Shown: in pieces, positions 25,484-33,651 of the stretch
How the letters are laid out: every line of letters starts with the position of its first letter
Numbering within the stretch: position 1 is the stretch's first letter
Assembly (NCBI GenBank): GCA_019637225.1
Contig: JAHBWC010000005.1
Coordinates: 110,250 to 174,249, forward strand
Source: Labilithrix sp.
Lineage (GTDB): Bacteria > Myxococcota_A > Polyangia > Polyangiales > Polyangiaceae
Direction: 5' to 3'
DNA length: 64,000 nucleotides
Notes under the pieces: generated by a model
Databases searched by the model: none
What the model was told of the DNA's origin: nothing
The model's input: only the letters and a program-made list of their open reading frames with translations
Translations under genes and position numbers: made by a program

Positions 25484-27589
25484 TCAGCCCGCGAGCACGA
25501 GCGCGAGTCCGTTGTGAACCAGGTGCGCCACGATCGCGGGGCCGATCGCGCGCGTCCGGGCGAACAAGAGGCCGGCGACGAGCCCGAGGACGAACATCGG
25601 CGCGAACGCGAGCGGCGGATGCACGGCCGCGAAGGCGAAGGCGCCGAGGAGCGGCGCGAGCCAGCGCCGCCGTGAGGGGCTGAGCTCGTCCTCGATAGAA
25701 CCGTAGAGCCATCCGCGGAAGAACATCTCTTCCGCGAAGGGAGCGACGCCGACGGCGGTGATCGCGACGGCGGCGCGCGAGACCCCGGTGAGCTCCGGCA
25801 GATCGGCGCCCAGCCGCCGTGCGAGCAGCACGTAGCCGGCCGCCGCCGCGCCGGTGAGCAGGCCGAGCGCGGCGCCGGCCGCGAGCCACGCCGGACGCTC
25901 CGGCAAGAGCCGCATCTGCGGCGCGGCGCGCCTGGCGTGCAGCGTCAGCGCCACGAGGACGAGCGACGAGGCCCCGTAGGCGATCGCGACCTTCGTGGCC
26001 TCCTCGAGCTCGCTGAGCCCCACGAGGCGCCCGGTGAGGACCTCGGCCGACTGGAACGCGGCGAGCACGAGCAGCGCCCGCCAGATCGGCGTCTCGCGCT
26101 CGAAGTCGTCGCCGTCGTCGAGCCAGCGCACGCAGCGGAGGCCCGACCTCCCCGCCTCGCGCGCGACGAGCCCGAGCGCGCCGAGCGGGACCACGACCGC
26201 CCACGCGTAGGGCGCGGTCACGACGCCGACGAGAGGGACGAGGACGAGGACGGACTCGACGACGAAGCTCGCGCCGGGGCCCCGCCTGCTGCCGGCGCCG
26301 ACCGTGAGGAACGCGATCGACGCCGCGGCCTTCCCGGCGAGCACGACCGCGAGGAGGAGCGAGCCGACCCGCCAGGCGACCTCGATGCGGGTCGCGACCG
26401 GCCACGGCGTCGCCAGGAGCAGGACGGCCGGCAACGCGACGAGCAGCGCGTCGCGCCGGAGCCGCCGGACGTTGCCGCCGAGCAAGTCACGCGGCTCGAT
26501 CGGCAGCGGCGCGAGCAGCGGGCGCGCCGCGACGTCACGCGCGGCCATCCGCGAGGCGCGCGCCGTGACGACCACGAACGCGCCGAACGCCGCGAGCCCG
26601 CACGCTCCGCGGATCATCGCCGCCGCCTGGTCGGCCGCGGCGCGGCGCGCGCTCCAGGCGAAGCCCACGATCGCGACGCTGACGACCGCCGTGTAGATCA
26701 TCATCACGATCGCGGCCCAGCGCCCGCCGGGCTCGCGACGCCGGAGGACGTCGTCGACGCGGTCGACGACGAGCAGCTCTTGCCTCGCTCGCCGCGGGCG
26801 CCCCGTCGGCACGAGGTCGACGCGGTCGTAGCCGATCCGCTCGGCGACGCCGTTGCCGGCGATCGCCAGCGCGAGCGCGCACGCCGTGACCGCGAGGACG
26901 AGCGGGAAGCCCTCGCCCTCTGCGATCGCGCGGACGACGTACGCCGGCCAGCCCGCGACGAGCACGCCGGCGCGCGCGCTCTTCGCGAGCGACGGCGCCT
27001 GCACGATGCACATCAGGAACGCCGCCTGGCCGAGCACGAGCAGGTAGGTCCGCGCGCGCGCGATCGTCATCGCGGGGACGACGATCCGCGCGACGCGCAT
27101 CAGCGCCTCGCCGGTGAAGACGCCGGTGGTCGAGAGGGCGATCGCGGAGAGCACCGCGCGCGCCGGCGCCTCGGGCACGGCGCCGACGAGCGCCGCGGCG
27201 CCGAGGGCGTGGAGGAAGAGCCGCTCGATGAGCCCGACAGCGAGGCGGCTCTCCTCCCGGAGCGGCAGCGCGTCGAGGAACGTGGTCTCGAGAGGGCTCG
27301 GCTCGCCCCGGAGCGTCGGGCCACGCGTCAGCGCCGTCCAGATCACCGAGAGGCCCATCGTCCCGACGATGATCCACGCCACGCCGCGTGCGCGCTCCGC
27401 TGGATCTCCGAGCGCGGCGACGAGGCGCCCGACCGCGTACCCCCAGGCGCTCATCATCGCGAAGTAAGCGATGCGGAAGAGCCCCGCCGACGCGCGCCGG
27501 GCCTTGTCTCGCCGGAGGCGGCTCGGCAGCGACGCCCGCGCCCAGTAGCGGAAGAGCAGGAGCGCGAGCGCGGCGGTCGACCGGATCAT
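25484..27589 (-). CDS. ABC transporter permease fused to CPBP intramembrane protease
   Basis: 701 residues from ATG 27589, whose ATGA overlaps the stop of the ATPase gene. The N-terminal about 470 residues hold ten or so hydrophobic helices with the look of an ABC-2 permease. The C-terminal about 210 residues are a CPBP (CAAX/Abi) protease: EEMFFRGW gives the Glu-Glu and Arg of motif 1, FAAVHPPL the motif-2 His, and HLVHNGLAL the motif-3 His/Asn. Such permease-protease fusions are known in export systems. Together with the adjoining ATPase it forms a complete two-gene exporter, possibly processing its substrate in the membrane. Confidence 0.8.
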   Translation of the reverse strand: MIRSTAALALLLFRYWARASLPSRLRRDKARRASAGLFRIAYFAMMSAWGYAVGRLVAALGDPAERARGVAWIIVGTMGLSVIWTALTRGPTLRGEPSPLETTFLDALPLREESRLAVGLIERLFLHALGAAALVGAVPEAPARAVLSAIALSTTGVFTGEALMRVARIVVPAMTIARARTYLLVLGQAAFLMCIVQAPSLAKSARAGVLVAGWPAYVVRAIAEGEGFPLVLAVTACALALAIAGNGVAERIGYDRVDLVPTGRPRRARQELLVVDRVDDVLRRREPGGRWAAIVMMIYTAVVSVAIVGFAWSARRAAADQAAAMIRGACGLAAFGAFVVVTARASRMAARDVAARPLLAPLPIEPRDLLGGNVRRLRRDALLVALPAVLLLATPWPVATRIEVAWRVGSLLLAVVLAGKAAASIAFLTVGAGSRRGPGASFVVESVLVLVPLVGVVTAPYAWAVVVPLGALGLVAREAGRSGLRCVRWLDDGDDFERETPIWRALLVLAAFQSAEVLTGRLVGLSELEEATKVAIAYGASSLVLVALTLHARRAAPQMRLLPERPAWLAAGAALGLLTGAAAAGYVLLARRLGADLPELTGVSRAAVAITAVGVAPFAEEMFFRGWLYGSIEDELSPSRRRWLAPLLGAFAFAAVHPPLAFAPMFVLGLVAGLLFARTRAIGPAIVAHLVHNGLALVLAG

Positions 27590-28323
27590 CGGACGAGAGC
27601 GATGAAGGCGTCCTCGAGCGACGCGCCTTCGTCGACCCCGGCGCGGGCGCGGATGCTCCGCGGGCTGCCCTCCGCGACGAGACGACCGCGATGAAGCACG
27701 AGGACGCGATCGCAGAGGACGTCGGCCATGTCGAGCAGGTGCGTCGAGACCACGACCGCGGCGCCGGTGCGCGCGTAGTCGCGGAGGAGAGTGCGCACGC
27801 GCGCGGCCGTCGGCGGATCGAGTCCGTTCGTCGGCTCGTCGAGGAGCAAGAGCTTCGGGGCGTGAACGAGCGCGAGCAGGAGCGCGAGCTTCTTCTTCGT
27901 TCCGTGCGAGTAGCTCGCCGTCGGCGCGTCGAGCACGTCCGCGAGCTCGAGCGCGTCGACGAGCCGCGGGAGGTGCTCGCGCACCGTCGCGGTCCGGTCG
28001 ATCCCGCGCACGTTGATGACGAAGTCGACCGTCTCGTTGCCGGTCAGAAAGTCGTAGAACGCGGGCTCGTCGGGGCAGTACCCGACGCGCTCCTTCACCC
28101 GGCGCGCGTCGGTCGTGCAGTCGAGGCCGTCGACGCGCGACGCGCCGCGCGTCGGGCGGAGAAGACCGAGCACGAGCTTCATCGTCGTCGTCTTGCCGGC
28201 GCCGTTCGGGCCGAGCAGCCCGACCACCTCCGAGGGCGCGACGGCGCACGAGAGCTCCGCGAGCGCCGTCGCGGCGCCGAAGTCCTTGCCGAGCCGGTCG
28301 AGGACGAGGACGGGATCGCTCAC
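27586..28323 (-). CDS. ABC transporter ATP-binding protein
   Basis: 245 residues from GTG 28323, which overlaps the phosphatase stop (GTGA); the longer frame to 28449 adds residues inside the phosphatase gene. Walker A is GPNGAGKTTT, Walker B LLLLDEPTNGLD and the H-loop STHLLD. The signature motif is weak: SYSHGTKKKLAL in place of LSGGQ. The ATPase subunit for the permease-protease fusion encoded immediately downstream (four-base overlap). Sequence resembles the sodium- or drug-export NatA-type ATPases. Confidence 0.9.
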   Translation of the reverse strand: MSDPVLVLDRLGKDFGAATALAELSCAVAPSEVVGLLGPNGAGKTTTMKLVLGLLRPTRGASRVDGLDCTTDARRVKERVGYCPDEPAFYDFLTGNETVDFVINVRGIDRTATVREHLPRLVDALELADVLDAPTASYSHGTKKKLALLLALVHAPKLLLLDEPTNGLDPPTAARVRTLLRDYARTGAAVVVSTHLLDMADVLCDRVLVLHRGRLVAEGSPRSIRARAGVDEGASLEDAFIALVR

Positions 28324-29702
28324 AGCGAGCCGCCGCTCGCGCGGCAACGCTCCTCGAGACGCGTGACGACGCTCTCCGGCGCGTCGGTCTCGCGGGCGTG
28401 ACGCGCGGCCGCGCACGGATCCTGGCCGCCCGCGTCCCGGTGACGCCACGACCTGGAGGTCGGCTCCGCCGTGAGCGTCGGCGCCGGCGCGAGGGTGGGC
28501 TCGGGCACGTCGTCACCCGCGTCGTCGTCCTCGGGCTCCACCGACGCCTCGCGAGGCTCGTCCACGAGGAGCGGGACGGTGTGGTGCTGCTTCGGGCGGT
28601 TCGCGACGGCGACGATCGCGATGACGATCCCGACGGCGACGACGGCGAGCAGGATCCCGAGGACGAGCATCGGCGTCCGCGAGCGCCCGCCCTCCGCCGC
28701 GTCGGGCGCGCGCGGCGCAGGCGGGATCGCGACCTGAGGCCCGGATTCCTGCGGGGGCGGCACGACGCCCGACGGCGTCGCCGCGCCCGCGGGCGACGCG
28801 CCCGCAGGCGGAGCGATCGGCGGACCGACCACCGTGCCCGTCGGACCGGCGTTGTCTCCCGGCACGGTCGCGTGCGCCGTCAGCGGGATCGTCTTGGCGA
28901 TCCGCGCGCGCCCGCGGTCGGCCGTCTCGCGGACGTTGGCGCTCGCCTTCATCCGGATGACCATCGCGGTGATGTTGTCGTGGCCGCCGCGCGCGTTCGC
29001 GAGATCGACGAGCCGGCCCGCGGCCTGGGGCGGCGGATGCGAGCCGGCGATCTCGAGGATCTCCGCCGGCTCGACCAGATCGCTGAGACCGTCGGAGCAG
29101 AGGACGAGGACATCGCCGGCGACGTAGGCGAGCGGCTCGGCCCTGAGATCGACCTCGACGTCCTTCGCGATGCCGAGCGCTCGGAGGATCTTGTTCGCGT
29201 CGGGGTGCTTGGCAGCGTCCTCCGCGCGGATCAAATTCCGATCGACCATCTCCTGGACCATGGAGTGATCGCGCGTGACCTGCGAGATGGCGCCCGCGTG
29301 CACGAGGTAGAGGCGGCTGTCGCCGACGTGCGCGACCTCGGCGCCCTCGTCGTGAACGAGGACGGCTACGACGGTCGAGCCCGGGCGGTAGCCCGCCTCC
29401 GCGGTGGGCATCGACCAGATGCGCGCGTTCGCCTCTTCGATCGCGCGCACGAGCGCGACGCCGGCGCTCGTGGCCGCGGGCGCGGCCTCGACGATCTCGA
29501 CGATCGCCTGGATCGCGAGCTCGGAGGCCTCCTTTCCGCCGGCGTGGCCGCCCATGCCGTCGCAGACGACGGCGAGCCGACCGAGCGACGTCTCCTTCTC
29601 GATCGACGCGTCCTCGTTCACCTGCTTGTCCGGATCGCGACCCGGATCGGTGCGGACGGCGATCTCGACGGCGGGGCTTTTGGCGCTCGTGCTCATCTCC
29701 AA
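28320..29702 (-). CDS. PP2C-type Ser/Thr protein phosphatase, membrane-anchored
   Basis: 460 residues (ATG 29702; ATG 29696 also possible). The PP2C core occupies about 1-255: CDGMGGHAGG (47-56), RPGSTVV, HVGDSRLYL, LCSDGLSDL and GGHDNIT, supplying the metal-binding aspartates. A Pro/Ala-rich stretch leads to one helix (MLVLGILLAVVAVGIVIAIVAVA) and an acidic exterior tail with three Cys. It should reverse phosphorylation by Hanks-type kinases; the nearby FHA proteins are likely readers of the same phosphothreonines. Its stop overlaps the ATPase start. Confidence 0.93.
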   Translation of the reverse strand: MEMSTSAKSPAVEIAVRTDPGRDPDKQVNEDASIEKETSLGRLAVVCDGMGGHAGGKEASELAIQAIVEIVEAAPAATSAGVALVRAIEEANARIWSMPTAEAGYRPGSTVVAVLVHDEGAEVAHVGDSRLYLVHAGAISQVTRDHSMVQEMVDRNLIRAEDAAKHPDANKILRALGIAKDVEVDLRAEPLAYVAGDVLVLCSDGLSDLVEPAEILEIAGSHPPPQAAGRLVDLANARGGHDNITAMVIRMKASANVRETADRGRARIAKTIPLTAHATVPGDNAGPTGTVVGPPIAPPAGASPAGAATPSGVVPPPQESGPQVAIPPAPRAPDAAEGGRSRTPMLVLGILLAVVAVGIVIAIVAVANRPKQHHTVPLLVDEPREASVEPEDDDAGDDVPEPTLAPAPTLTAEPTSRSWRHRDAGGQDPCAAARHARETDAPESVVTRLEERCRASGGSL

Positions 29703-29718
29703 GCTCGGACGTTCGTGC

Positions 29719-32250
29719 TCAGTCGATCTTCACCGTGAACTCGACGGGCCCGAAGCGGAGCGTCGCAGCCGCCGGCGCGGGCGTCCAGACCTGCGCGGCG
29801 AGTCGCGTCCCGGAGACGTACGTGCCGTTGTTCGAGCCCTCGTCGCGCACGAGGAGCTGACCACCCTCGAACTTGAGCGTCGCGTGGATGCCGCTCACGC
29901 GCGGCTCGGAGAGAGTGATCGGACAGGCCGCCGGATCGCGGCCGACACGCACGTCGACGCCGGCGCGGATCGCGAACTGTCCGGCCGCGCCGACGATCGT
30001 CGCCGACGTCGGCGTGGCGCCGTACGGATTAGGAGGAGGCGCGAGCTCTCGAGCTTGATGCGCGCTCGTGAGCGGAAACGCCGGGGCCTCTCCCGCGAGC
30101 GGGCCGCCGGCCGGCGCCGCGGCGATCGCGGGCGGCGCTGCCATGGCGGACGTCGCGATGTCCTTCGGGAGCGGCTGACCGCACGAGAAGCACACCGACG
30201 CCTGCCCCGGCATCGCGAGCGTCGTCATGCTGCATGCGGGGCAGCGCACCTCCACCGGTGCGCCCCCCGCCGAGGCTAAAGGGTAGCCACCTCCTCCCGG
30301 TTCGGCCGGTCGAGGTTCCGGTGGCGCGGGTGGCGGCGGGACGAACGGCGCGGCGACCGGAGCCGGAGCGACGTAGGCCTGCGGCGCGTGGTCTTCGGGC
30401 GCCGACCCGTAGCCGCCCGGAGGCGGATAGCCACCGCCGCCGCCGCCGTACGGAGGAGCTCCGCCGTAGGGAGGCGCGCCGCCGCCGTAGGGAGGTCCGC
30501 CGCCGGCGACGACCGGAGCGGGCGGAGGCTGGTTCGAGCGCTTGCCTCGGCCGCCACCACCGCCGCCGCCGCGAAGCAAGACGACGACGAGCAGCAGGAT
30601 CACGACGACGATGCCGGCGGCGCCGAGGATGATCGGCAGGTTGAACGGCTTCTTGCTCGCCTTGAGCGTGATGACCGTCTCCGCCGTGACGCCGCTGCCG
30701 CGCTTCGCCTTGTTGTCGTAGACGACGACGCGCGTGATCATGTTCTCGCCCTCACCTTCGAGGAGCTTCTCCTCGTCGGGGACGTTCAAGAGCACGAACG
30801 TGTCGCCCGCCTCGACGGCGCCGCCGCGGAGGTTCTGGGCGACGAGGTGCTGGATCGCCTTCTTCGCGACCTCGGGATCGTTCTTGTTGACGTTCTGGTT
30901 CGGGTTCGTGCCCGCGGGGACGAAGTAGGCTTCTGCGCGGTTCTTGTCCCCGCTCCAGCAGAAGTCGCCGTAGACGCGGAAGGTGCCGCCGGGATGGAGC
31001 GGGTTCGCCTCCGCCTCCAGCTTCGTCTGCGCCATGTTGATGTCGAGCGGCCACGACGTCGGATCGATGCCTATGGGCACGTCCTTGAACGAGCCGTCGG
31101 GCTTGATCGGCGTCGAGCTCTGGAAGACGAGGTTGAAGGTCTGTTCGGCGGTCGACGCGAGGCACGAGAGGCGCCACTTGACGACCCACATCGCGTTGAA
31201 GCGCGACTTGATGAGCGACAGGATCGTCGTCGCCTTCGAGACGCCCTGCCCCGCGCGGACGATGTCGAAGAAGCCGCCGATCTCCGGGTTCGCGATGTCC
31301 TGCATGAACTGCATGTCGTTCATCGCGTAGACGTCGTTGGTGAATCCCCGCGCGTTGGGGAAGAAGATCGAGATGACCGGCAGCGGGGTCTTCGGCGCGA
31401 GCGGGTTGTCGTCGGGGAAGCGTCCCTTGTTGAAGTACTGCTTCAGGCCCTCGGCGCTGATCGCGGCGCTCGCGGCGTCCTCGCGGCCCGAGCCGTTCGA
31501 CAGGAGCACCATCGCCTGGTGCATCGGGATGTTCTGGATCGAGCCCGCGTTGCCGAGGTCGCCGAACGACTTGGTGATGTTCTTGATCTGGTTGAAGAGC
31601 GGGCGCGCGCGCTGGTGCGACGGCGACGGCGACGGGTTCGCCTGGAGGATCTGGACGAGCTGCGCCTTCTGCGCCGACGGCAACCAGGACGAGTTCGCGA
31701 CGTACGGGCTGATGCGATCGTCGAAGATGATGAGCTTCGCGATGTCGTTCGGGCCGAGCGCGTTGATGATCTGGTTGGCGACCTCGCGCGCGTCCGAGTA
31801 GCGCGGGCCCATGAGGCTCGAGGCGTCGAGCGCGATGAGCCACGCGGTGCCGACGAGGGGATCCTTCGTCGAAGCGCCCCAGGTGGCCTTCGAGTGGAGC
31901 TTCGCCGGGTTCTCGCCGCCGTCGACGCGAACGAGCAGGCGCGCCCCCGGATCGGGGAACTGGAACGCCTTCCACATCACGTTCTTCTGCTCGACCGCGT
32001 TGGAGATGCAGTCGAGCAGACCGTCGCCGCGCTGCGAGCCGCAGCCTGCGTTCGTCACCACCTCGCTCATCGGGGTGAACTGAACGAGCTCGATGACGGT
32101 GGTGAGGAGGGGCTGGCCGTCCTGCATGCCGGCGCGCGGATCGATCCGGAGGATGTGGGCCTCCGGAGCCGCGAGCGACGTCCGCGCGAACAGCAGGACC
32201 GCGCACACCGCGATCCACGCGAAGAGCCTTGCGCACATGGAGCGTTTCAC
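29719..32250 (-). CDS. VWA-like, zinc-ribbon and FHA domain membrane protein
   Basis: 843 residues from GTG 32250 (TAGTGT ends 7 nt before; ATG 32238 also possible), giving an N-terminal signal peptide. The exported part resembles a von Willebrand A domain whose metal site is degenerate (ALDASSL in place of DxSxS). One membrane helix follows (about residue 580), then a Gly/Pro/Tyr-rich linker, a zinc ribbon (CPACS...CFSC) and a C-terminal FHA domain (VGRDPAACPITL; DEGSNNGTYVSG). The FHA end should be cytoplasmic and could read a phosphorylated partner. Upstream of, and in line with, the PP2C gene (16-nt gap). Confidence 0.8.
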   Translation of the reverse strand: MKRSMCARLFAWIAVCAVLLFARTSLAAPEAHILRIDPRAGMQDGQPLLTTVIELVQFTPMSEVVTNAGCGSQRGDGLLDCISNAVEQKNVMWKAFQFPDPGARLLVRVDGGENPAKLHSKATWGASTKDPLVGTAWLIALDASSLMGPRYSDAREVANQIINALGPNDIAKLIIFDDRISPYVANSSWLPSAQKAQLVQILQANPSPSPSHQRARPLFNQIKNITKSFGDLGNAGSIQNIPMHQAMVLLSNGSGREDAASAAISAEGLKQYFNKGRFPDDNPLAPKTPLPVISIFFPNARGFTNDVYAMNDMQFMQDIANPEIGGFFDIVRAGQGVSKATTILSLIKSRFNAMWVVKWRLSCLASTAEQTFNLVFQSSTPIKPDGSFKDVPIGIDPTSWPLDINMAQTKLEAEANPLHPGGTFRVYGDFCWSGDKNRAEAYFVPAGTNPNQNVNKNDPEVAKKAIQHLVAQNLRGGAVEAGDTFVLLNVPDEEKLLEGEGENMITRVVVYDNKAKRGSGVTAETVITLKASKKPFNLPIILGAAGIVVVILLLVVVLLRGGGGGGGRGKRSNQPPPAPVVAGGGPPYGGGAPPYGGAPPYGGGGGGYPPPGGYGSAPEDHAPQAYVAPAPVAAPFVPPPPAPPEPRPAEPGGGGYPLASAGGAPVEVRCPACSMTTLAMPGQASVCFSCGQPLPKDIATSAMAAPPAIAAAPAGGPLAGEAPAFPLTSAHQARELAPPPNPYGATPTSATIVGAAGQFAIRAGVDVRVGRDPAACPITLSEPRVSGIHATLKFEGGQLLVRDEGSNNGTYVSGTRLAAQVWTPAPAAATLRFGPVEFTVKID

Positions 32251-32257
32251 GCGCGCA

Positions 32258-32263
32258 ACACTA
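32258..32263 (-). promoter_or_regulatory. TAGTGT -10-like element, 7 nt before VWA/FHA GTG
   Basis: Supports GTG 32250. Confidence 0.4.
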
Positions 32264-32320
32264 CTACACATCGGGCGTAATGGCGCGGCGGCCGTTACGC
32301 CCGGTGCGCGGCCGGCCGGC

Positions 32321-33424
32321 TCAGAGCCGACCGATGACCTTCACGATCGTCGTGTAGCCGCCGAAGCGGACCTTGTCGCCGTCGCGGAGGTCGCGCTTCC
32401 CGTTGAAGCCGATGTGCTCCTCGTTGACGAAGGTGCCGTTGGTCGACCCCGTGTCCTCGATCTGAACCGTGCCCGCGACGCCGTCGACGACGAGCGCCGC
32501 GTGGCGCGACGAGATCGTCGCGTCAGAGAGGGGGATGTCGACCTGCTCGCCCGAGTTCGCGCGACCGATCGTCTTGCGCCCGCCGTTGAGCGCCCAGAAG
32601 TCGCCCTGCGTGTTCGACTGGTACGAGACGAGGAAGCCGCGGAGCGCGTTCGGCGGGAGGTTGGGCGGCGGCTGAGGCGCCGCGACGGGGGGCGCCTCGG
32701 CGCCCGGAGGAGCGACGCTGCCGGGGAAGCCGCCCGGCTGCTGCGGGGGCGGGAACCCGGGCTGACTGCCGAAGCCGCTCTGCGCGGGCGGCGGGGCGCC
32801 GAAGCCCTGCTGCGGAGGCGGAGGCGGAGCGTAGCCGCCCGCGCCGAAGCCGCCCTGCTGGGGAGGCGGCTGACCGAAGCCGCCCGGCTGCTGACCGAAG
32901 CCACCGCCGAACTGCGCGTTCGGGTCCTGGTAGGGCTGGCCGCCGTAGCCCGGATCGCCACCGAAGCCAGGCTGCGGAGGCGGAGCGCCGAAGCCGCCGG
33001 GACCTGCCGGCGCTCCGAACTGCGGCTGCCCGCCGAAGCCGGGCTGCGGAGGCGGAGCGCCGAAGCCGCCGGGCTGCTGGCCGTAGCCGCCGCCGTACTG
33101 ATCGTTGGCGAACGGCATCGCGTCGAGCGCGATCGGGTGTCCGTGCGGGCAGTAGCTCGCGCCGGGCGCGATGTCGTGGCCCATCTGGCAGCGCAGGGGC
33201 GCGCCGGGCTGGCCGGGGGGCGCGCCGTACGCGCCGGCGGGCGGAGCGCCGAAGCCGCCCTGCTGCGGGGGCGGAGCGCCGAAGCCGCCCTGCTGCGGGG
33301 GCGGAGCGCCGAAGCCCTGCGGCGCGCCCATCACCACGGGCGTACCGCAGATGTTGCAAAACTTGTCCGACGGTTGAGGGATCGCGCCGCACTGCGGACA
33401 GGGGTTCATCGTCGATGTCTCCAT
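32321..33424 (-). CDS. Zinc-ribbon/FHA protein with GFGAPPP repeats
   Basis: 367 residues from ATG 33424 (ATG 33409 also possible). An N-terminal zinc ribbon (CPQCG...CNICG, with a second CQMGHDI...CPHGH pair) is followed by about 150 residues of Gly/Phe/Pro/Gln low complexity (repeats of GFGAPPPQQG), then a C-terminal FHA domain: IGRANSGEQVDIPL, SSRHAALV and GSTNGTFVNE. FHA reads phosphothreonine; the repeat region could act as a flexible or condensing linker. A TATGCT hexamer lies 30 nt upstream of the start. Same strand as the VWA/FHA gene downstream (70-nt gap). Confidence 0.85.
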   Translation of the reverse strand: METSTMNPCPQCGAIPQPSDKFCNICGTPVVMGAPQGFGAPPPQQGGFGAPPPQQGGFGAPPAGAYGAPPGQPGAPLRCQMGHDIAPGASYCPHGHPIALDAMPFANDQYGGGYGQQPGGFGAPPPQPGFGGQPQFGAPAGPGGFGAPPPQPGFGGDPGYGGQPYQDPNAQFGGGFGQQPGGFGQPPPQQGGFGAGGYAPPPPPQQGFGAPPPAQSGFGSQPGFPPPQQPGGFPGSVAPPGAEAPPVAAPQPPPNLPPNALRGFLVSYQSNTQGDFWALNGGRKTIGRANSGEQVDIPLSDATISSRHAALVVDGVAGTVQIEDTGSTNGTFVNEEHIGFNGKRDLRDGDKVRFGGYTTIVKVIGRL

Positions 33425-33454
33425 GCACGCGAGCACCCTCGGCGTGCGGGGCTG

Positions 33455-33460
33455 AGCATA
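33455..33460 (-). promoter_or_regulatory. TATGCT -10-like element, 30 nt before zinc-ribbon/FHA ATG
   Basis: The spacing implies a short leader, unlike the leaderless cases. Confidence 0.35.
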
Positions 33461-33651
33461 TCGGAGAACGAAGAAAAAAGAGAATCGAAGTGGCTCGCGC
33501 GACGGCCGCCGCCGGACGCGGCCGAGGTCGATCGAGGGTCGGGCGGAGGCCGAGGCGTCGTGCTTATGGAAGTCCGCACACGAGGCTCGCGCGACGGAGA
33601 CCATGGGCATCCACGCGGCCCGGCGACCCGGATGAGCTCGAACGGCGCTCG

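Noticed and set aside
22486..25683. 1065-residue open frame on the plus strand opposite the FHA-ABC gene
   Set aside because: Composition is Arg/Asp/His-rich with no motif, whereas the other strand has clear FHA and ABC motifs.
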